From Evernia prunastri (lineage: Eukaryota > Ascomycota > Lecanoromycetes > Lecanorales > Parmeliaceae): a stretch of 64,000 nucleotides of DNA. The notes beneath the pieces were generated by a model. The model was not told the origin of the DNA. It saw only the letters and a program-made list of their open reading frames with translations, and ran no database searches. The first letter of the stretch is position 1. The number at the start of each line of letters is the position of its first letter. Of the stretch, positions 58,241-64,000 are shown in pieces. The stretch lies in contig NKYR01000005.1 in assembly GCA_003184365.1 (NCBI GenBank), forward strand, positions 1-64,000, given 5' to 3'. The position numbers and the translations under genes were made by a program.

Positions 58241-58892
58241 CGGGATGTCCTGGGGGCGCAAGATAGGGGCGCAACGCAAGATTCGCTTATTTTACCTCCT
58301 TACCCAAATAAGTATGGTAACCCCACCAAAATTAGGGTAGCTGGGTAGGATATCTACAATATGATGTCGTAAACACGTCGCAAACACGTCGCAATCACTC
58401 CATAAGGCCTATATGTAAAAATTTCTGGATGTATGACGTAATGAGTAGTTACTTCATGCTTATTCCTTGCTCCCAACGAGTTCCCCTAGCAAATAGCCCG
58501 CCTGTAGAATACGTCGCTGCTGAGACTCCCTCTCATCGACATCCTCACTGGGTATCAGATTCGACTTAGACTTCTTCTTATTGGGCTGCATAGCAGGCTG
58601 GAGTGTAGCATTCAACGTAGGTCCTCGGGATCTTTTCTGCGAGAGACCTTTCTCTTGCTCCCACGCCTTCTTTTCCTTGATTTGACGGCCTGAACTAGAC
58701 TTCATAAGTACTGGTGGAGCGGAGGAGGAAGGCGGAGCAGTAGAGAACGTAGGCACACTGTTCTTGCTCCCTTTGGGCCGACCGCGAGGTTTCTGAGACT
58801 GTAGAACTGGCTGGGGAGGCTGTAGGAGTGGCTGAGTAGTTGGAGGAGCTAGCTGAACAGTAGGAGAAGACGGGGAAGGACGGGGAGGGGGG
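58241..58892. mobile_element. Long-TIR DNA element, truncated copy A
   Basis: Begins at the same terminal sequence (CGGGATGTCCTGGGGGCGCA) as copy B at 58938 and matches it for about 650 bp, up to the N at 58893. Differences include a tandem duplication of an 11-bp unit near 58370-58395 and a few substitutions. The left flank (GACAAAGATG) differs from copy B, so it is a separate insertion or haplotype. It includes the last part of the internal ORF (minus strand, 58892-58460). Confidence 0.8.
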
Positions 58893-58937
58893 NATGGTCT
58901 GAGATGCATTTGATGTTATTGGTGGAGCCATGTTTGT

Positions 58938-60145
58938 CGGGATGTCCTGGGGGCGCAAGATAGGGGCGCAACGCAAGATTCGCTTATTTTACCTCCTTAC
59001 CCAAATAAGTATGGTAACCCCACCAAAATTAGGGTAGCTGGGTAGGATATCTACAATATGATGTCGCAAACACGTCGCAATCACTCCATAAGGCCTATAT
59101 GTAAAAATTTCTGGATGTATGACGTAATGAGTAGTTACTTCATGCTTATTCCTTGCTCCCAACGAGTTCCCCTAGCAAATAGCCCGCCTCTAGAATACGT
59201 CGCTGCTGAGACTCCCTCTCATCGACATCCTCACTGGGTATCAGATTCGACTTAGACTTCTTCTTATTGGGATGCATAGCAGGCTGGAGTGTAGCATTCA
59301 ACGTAGGTCCTCGGGATCTTTTCTGCGAGAGACCTTTCTCTTGCTCCCACGCATTCTTTTCCTTGATTTGACGGCCTGAACTAGACTTCATAAGTACTGG
59401 TGGAGCGGAGGAGGAAGGCGGAGCAGTAGAGAACGTAGGCACACTGTTCTTGCTCCCTTTGGGCCGACCGCGAGGTTTCTGAGACTGTAGAACTGGCTGG
59501 GGAGGCTGTAGGAATGGCTGAGTAGTTGGAGGAGCTAGCTGAACAGTAGGAGAAGACGGGGAAGGACGGGGAGGGGGGCGGAAGGCTGGTGGGGGTGGAA
59601 TTTGATAGATAGGCTTTGATACCTGCTTCTCCTGCTTCTCTCGCCCTCGGGCCTCCTTTTCAGAGACCTCTATAGCAAGTAACTTGCGCGCATTAGCCTT
59701 ATCATGCTTTTTCCTCTCCTGCAGAGCTAACCAAGCTGCCTGCTTAGTAGGAGGGGGGGCTGGGAGGGGGGGATGCGATCGATTGCACGTTGAAGGATAG
59801 GATGGAGGTCTTCTTCAAGGTAGGGATGGGGGACCCAGGTAGGCGTTGCGGCCGCGCTGGGAGGGCCGTTGACGGCGACGGTGAGGTCTGTAAGAAGGGA
59901 GGGAGGTGCGTCTGTGGTGGGATCTATGGTGGGATCCATGGTTGCGATTGTTGTGGGGGGGTTGTGGATATTTGGTTGACTTGGTGTGGGATTGATTAGA
60001 CTATTTGAATGATGCAATTGGAACTATCGGTGTGTGTTACCAAGGTACTTAAATTTTGGTGGGGCTACCATACTAATTTAAGTTAGTGGGTAAAATTAAG
60101 CGAATCTTGCGTTGCGCCCCTATCTTGCGCCCCCAGGACATCCCG
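58938..60145. mobile_element. Long-TIR DNA element, copy B, both ends present
   Basis: The first 49 bases (from 58938) are exactly repeated in inverted orientation at the right end (60097-60145), and similarity continues imperfectly to about 95 bp. The element is about 1.2 kb and encodes only one broken ORF on the minus strand, with no transposase. That describes a non-autonomous TIR element. No target-site duplication was found: left flank CATGTTTGT, right flank GCACCACTGG. Superfamily is undecided. Confidence 0.85.
59146..59939 (-). pseudogene. Internal ORF of the TIR element, frameshifted
   Basis: Read on the minus strand from an ATG at 59939, the frame gives a Pro/Thr/Asp-rich start and then breaks in a poly-C tract near 59750-59757; one base of shift restores a frame that continues to the stop at 59146. 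The restored part has a charged helix (Lys/Glu/Arg-rich, ALQERKKHDKANARKL), a Pro-rich stretch, an AT-hook-like GRPKGSKN, and a Lys/Ser-rich tail ending ELVGSKE. It is not a DDE transposase. The product may be a DNA-binding accessory protein or a captured host fragment. Homopolymer error cannot be excluded as the cause of the shift. Confidence 0.6.
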
Positions 60146-60983
60146 GCACCACTGGATGATATCTACTCCTTCAAGAAATTCTTTCACCATTTGGAAAGAG
60201 CACTTATTCGAGCCCGAATTGATATATTGATATAAAGCTATGGCCATTTACCTTGGTCCGCAGCCAGGGAACGGACGAAATCCACTATTCCATACTCGAG
60301 AGTAGGTTGAATACCCCGTGACTGGGCTGGCTGTCTTTGAGAATTGTCCAACAAATCAAGAGTTCGCAGTTTCCTTACATTCTGGGCACGATAAAGTAGT
60401 TCCATCTGCCTGAGCACTTTCTTTGTCCGAATCTATCATCAGAACGCCGAGCTTGGGCGTTGCAGCTTGTTCTGAAGTCCTATAGAGCGGTGTTCACAGG
60501 CGTTGGGTCTCTCTATTTTCTTCCATCCGAATTGGGAAAAGGCTTTAAGCAAATCCTGCTCGCCATCGTTTTCTACTATTGCTAGATCGGGAGAACGTCA
60601 CCCTCCTCCTATGGAAACATTCGCGGACACGAAAAACGAATGGAAGGACGTGGTTTTCTCGCTGAGTACCTAGCTGAGTAGCGATGCAGACTCGACACGT
60701 CGGAGCAAATGACATCGATATCAGAAGTATAATGCGCCATACCAGTATGCGAAAAGGCGTCCTTGCCGAATGCGACGTTTGAGCTCTCCTGTGCTTGCGC
60801 ATACGTCCACGGTTTCAAGGAACGCATGTCGCCAATACGCCGAATGTTCCGTCACGAAGCCACTCTTCCTTGCAAATGTCGAGCAATTGCCCTCTTCCCT
60901 CCTATAATATAAGTGTTTTGAAGCACCCTCTCATATCGTTCTGCGATCAATTTCTATGGGACTTCTTCCGTTCCCTCGTTCAG
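60146..60983. other. Intergenic, no gene seen
   Basis: Short ORFs only; probably the promoter region of the secreted-protein gene that follows. Confidence 0.4.
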
Positions 60984-62451
60984 ATGCGGTCTTCATATGG
61001 GGGCGGTCTGACCTTTCTCTTCACAGCCTTAACATCTCAGCTTTCCCTTCCCTCCTCTCTTACACTAACAAATTCAAATCTGACCGACCCCAGCGCTCCG
61101 CTTCTGTTGACAGCGCAAAACTCTACTAGTCTCAACACCTTCCCTTCAGTGTCTTCAAAAAGTGGCATTACTTGTATGAAAGTTCACGGCGAAAACCTGA
61201 AAACAGACAGCTGCCGCAATGCCTGGCAAAAGATCCCCCGCACTCCAAACACTCAACGGTTCATCCCCCGGAAGAGGTCGGGTGAAGCTTCGTCGGCAGA
61301 CGTGGTGTTGCCTATCCGTTACTTGAGCGATGATGGAATCTGCGCTATCGTGCGTCGCGCTTGCTTTTCGTTGGCCTTGTATTCCAACCCTGAACAATGT
61401 TTCAAAGCTGTCAAATATGCAAGCGGGACGAAGAATACTAGTTACTATCTGTTGAAGATTCCAAGGCCTAAAAACTATACGATGCAGAGCTGAAGCTGAC
61501 TCCGAACCTCTCGCTCAGGACCTCACTTTATCCAAGAATTCCGATAGTGACATGGTTACCGAGGATCTAATATCACAAAAGGCCGATGCAGTTCTCAAAC
61601 AATGCGTAGTGCGGCAGAGAACGGGTGGGATCGCTGTTGATTTCTGTAAGCCCCTTCTTGCCATCTCAAGATCCGATCACAAGCAGGCAGCAAACCTTCT
61701 ACCGAGCCTCGAGCTATCCTAGCCAGCTAGCACTGACTCTTCACCTACACTAGCTTGTGCAAACGACCTGAAGATTACCGTCAGAAGCTACGAACCTTCG
61801 GTCGACTGTGAACCCAGACCGAATTGGACCCCGTCAGAAGACGACTGTCAGGCAGTGCTTACGAAAGTGCCAGCCTCTAGGGATCGCTTCCTTTTTGGAA
61901 ATGGCCATAGTTGGCGTACAGTTCCTGGTACGCTTCCAAGAGAGTTCTATATTGGTGAGTCTGAGATTTGAACTTGACTTCTGAAAAACTTCCCTCGATC
62001 AATATCATGTTCAGCTTGAGCGATCGGTATCATACCCTGTTCCATTCTCCTCTTCATTCTGCAGTCTCCCACTTATGTCTTGTTTCAGTCGGGACCGAAG
62101 ACTGACACCCTGACAGAGCCAACGATGCCTATATCCTGTCACATCCTGGTCAATATGCCACAGGGTGTAGAACCCACGTTGGCTTCGTGGTTCGACATAT
62201 GGGCAGCTGGGGTAGCGGTGAATACCATGTGCATCAAACATGGCTTTACGGGTACAGCACTTTGGCTAGGTAGGTCTGTTTGCAGCACACCATCCGCTGC
62301 TTCAAGGAGTTCTTCTGACCACCCGTGGATCTCGGGGCTAATTTTGGCTATCTCAGGGGACGATGAACAGATTACAATCACGCTAGACGCAGTAGGCACT
62401 GGGGTAGCACATAACGTCTCTGATGTAGTCGAGTCGAGTCGAAGAGCTTGA
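60984..62451 (+). CDS. Probable secreted protein with two related Cys-containing domains (model incomplete)
   Basis: From the ATG at 60984 there is a signal-peptide-like start (GLTFLFTALTSQLSLPSS) and N-glycosylation sites. A first domain has GENLKTDSCRNAWQKIPR and LPIRYLSDDGICAI, then after a likely intron DAVLKQCVVRQRTGGIAVDF. An intron at about 61648-61722 (GTAAGC..GCCAG) leads to a second, similar domain: CANDLKITVRSYE, DDCQAVLTKVPASR, LPREFYI, then CHILVNM and ASWFDIWAAGVAVNTMC, TGTALWLG, with a last intron (about 62270-62358) joining GDDEQITITL. This is the pattern of a fungal small-secreted-protein family that I recognise by layout but cannot name. One junction (about 61960-62090) does not join in frame with the splice sites seen, so a frameshift or pseudogene is possible. 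Confidence 0.5.
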
Positions 62452-63228
62452 CACCGGTCTCTGTAACAACATTCATTGCGCCACACTCACACGCGTTAAC
62501 GGTAAAAGCCACCCAGGACCTATTACAAGCACGCTTCGCAACATGCCAATCTCTTAACCCCCTTCTCCTTTGCAGGGAGTACTAGTACCCGACACAGCTC
62601 ATGTGCCCCAGCGCGTCTTTTCGCAAAACCGTAAGTACCCAACCCAACCATTTCCCCCCACCCAGACGAGCTGAAGGCCATTTCCGGCACCGAAGGTGGG
62701 AAAGCTACCATCGCTGTGACACGACACTCGATTCAACCTGACGTCAAAGAACGGACTCGCACGCAGGAAGAACGCACGCCTGTAGTCAGGCAGCTTACTT
62801 CGATTCTGACGAGGCGTAGTGGTGGCCAGCAGGGCGAGGCAGCACCTACGCCTCGTCTCCATTAACCTACACCAGGGACTCGGAGACGATGCCTACGTTG
62901 ATATCGGTGATAGTTTGTTCGGGGAGGTCGCGGTTCATGTTGGACGAGGTGAATTAAGATGTATAATCAAAGGCTTCCTTTCCGACTCCAGCGAAAAGTT
63001 CCATGCAGCAATTGAACAGAACAACGGCCACATCAAGCCTCTGCTATTGCTTGTGTAGAAAGCCACGCTTCCCAATAGGAACGCCGTAAGATTTAGCGAA
63101 ATCCGATTGTAAGAACATCATCTTGCGTAGAAGTCGTAACGTCATGATCCCGATCGTGATGCCGTTTGGCTCACTGATACTCCCTTTGGCGCCCAAATTT
63201 TCATTTTCGCTGCTCCTAGCGGTGATAT
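62452..63228. other. Intergenic, no gene seen
   Basis: Tail-to-tail space between the secreted-protein gene and the lipase gene; short random ORFs only. Confidence 0.5.
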
Positions 63229-64000
63229 TCAACCCCAAATCTTAGCCGTGACCGCTTTGGTCGCCAGGATCTCCACCCTCCTCGCATAAACCTTCATCAT
63301 GTGCATCACAGGATCCCCAAACACGACGCCTCTCAGCTCTTGATCACATGTGATCTCTGCTTTGATATCATCCTCGACCCCAGTGGTGGAATTCTCATTC
63401 TCTCTTAGCACAACCAAACGGCCAGCATTTGACAGTGCACCAGCTGGAACCCTCCACACGGGACTTTGGACAGGCGTGGTCAGTGCGGTCAGAGCCCCAT
63501 TAGGCGAACTTGTTGCCTTTTTAGGCTTCGTCTTCCGCTTACACGGCTTCAAGACTGGTAAAGATGCGATGCACTTGGAGCCGGGGGCAGGTGAGGCATA
63601 TAGATTGAGTAGAGAGCGGAGGTAGGCTTTATCTGCTCGAGGTACTGGGTCGCCTTCGTTTATGAAAGACATGAAGAGCGACTTCTTGTAGCGGACTGTG
63701 GGAGGCTTCGTAAGTGGAAGGAGCGAGATGGGTGGGGTGCCGAAAGTCAGGCAATGAATGCGCTTAAAGCCTATGAAATTATGAGCCATGTTTCTGCATG
63801 GGTCACCATTTGGTGAGGAACAGGCACGAGTACGCACAGCCAGTCAGGCTGTTGAGCTCTGATTTCACCTGTTCCGCGAGCATGTGAGCGTAGAGTAGAC
63901 TTGCCACTGCTCCGCCTGCGGAGTGGCCTGTCATGAGTAGAGAGCAGCTGCTGCGGGCCGGGTTTTCCGCAAGCAAAGACCGAAGACGTGTAGCCACTGG
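63229..64000 (-). CDS. Class 3 lipase domain protein, 3' part (5' end beyond the window)
   Basis: The gene enters from the right edge. Minus-strand sequence gives the nucleophile elbow TGHSAGGAVASLLYAHM (catalytic Ser in GHSAG), then, after a proposed 40 bp intron (63794-63833), FKRIHCLTFGTPPISLLPL, where the family places the strand after the nucleophile, and FINEGDPVPRADKAYL, which should hold the catalytic Asp. C-terminal part is variable, with a Lys-rich segment. The catalytic His may be in FGDPVMHMMKVY near the end. The intron is unusually short, but only this join keeps the frame. It belongs with alpha/beta-hydrolase lipases of unknown substrate, and no secretion signal can be judged here because the N-terminus is missing. 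Confidence 0.8.

Noticed and set aside
1..64000. CRISPR arrays, bacterial operons, ribosome binding sites
   Set aside because: Introns and gene content are fungal nuclear; the tandem repeats lack spacer structure.

Overview
The window is nuclear DNA of a filamentous ascomycete (Pezizomycotina; the style fits Dothideomycetes, but I cannot place it to genus). Genes are compact, carry 48-90 bp introns with GT..AG ends and CTRAY-like branch points, and include fungal orthologues such as DAL3, Bqt4, PPG1 and a SesA-type STAND receptor. Three kinds of territory are seen.

(1) 1-7.7 kb is repeat territory. It holds a minus-strand Ty3/gypsy retrotransposon (gag, protease, reverse transcriptase, start of RNase H; integrase lies off the left edge), a strongly AT-rich gene-less stretch with minisatellites, and an LTR-like remnant. 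Single N bases at 1188, 2791, 4100 and 6999 mark scaffold joins; three of the four are flanked by direct duplications of 160-754 bp.

(2) 7.8-53.3 kb is a gene-rich housekeeping segment. In order: mitochondrial Asp-tRNA synthetase, ureidoglycolate lyase (DAL3), two unknown genes, UDP-glucose 4-epimerase, a secreted protein, a SesA/NB-ARC/TPR NLR-like receptor, CLP1, DDB1, RNA polymerase III subunit RPC37 (with an unexpected SURP-like tail), a Q-rich zinc-knuckle protein, phosphatase PPG1, 3-hydroxyisobutyrate dehydrogenase, Bqt4, Rho-GDI, a BTB protein, AP-3 beta, an unknown protein, and an F-box protein. Many neighbours are divergent and share short intergenic regions (DDB1/RPC37, zinc-knuckle/PPG1, Bqt4/Rho-GDI, AP-3 beta/unknown). 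They do not form one pathway: tRNA charging, purine nitrogen recycling, galactose metabolism, mRNA 3'-end processing, DNA repair/ubiquitylation, Pol III transcription, vesicle traffic and telomere anchoring are all represented.

(3) 53.3-64 kb is gene-poor accessory sequence. It contains two diverged copies of an unknown repeat, two copies of a long-TIR DNA element with a broken internal ORF, a probable secreted two-domain protein, and the 3' part of a class 3 lipase gene cut by the right edge.

Splice junctions were placed by eye using reading-frame continuity and protein family conservation. For most genes the summed exons are a whole number of codons, which supports the models, but none has transcript evidence. 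The most interesting items are the RPC37-SURP fusion, the NLR whose Walker A motif is assembled across an intron, Bqt4 with its start codon hidden in a small first exon, and the TIR element that lacks a transposase.
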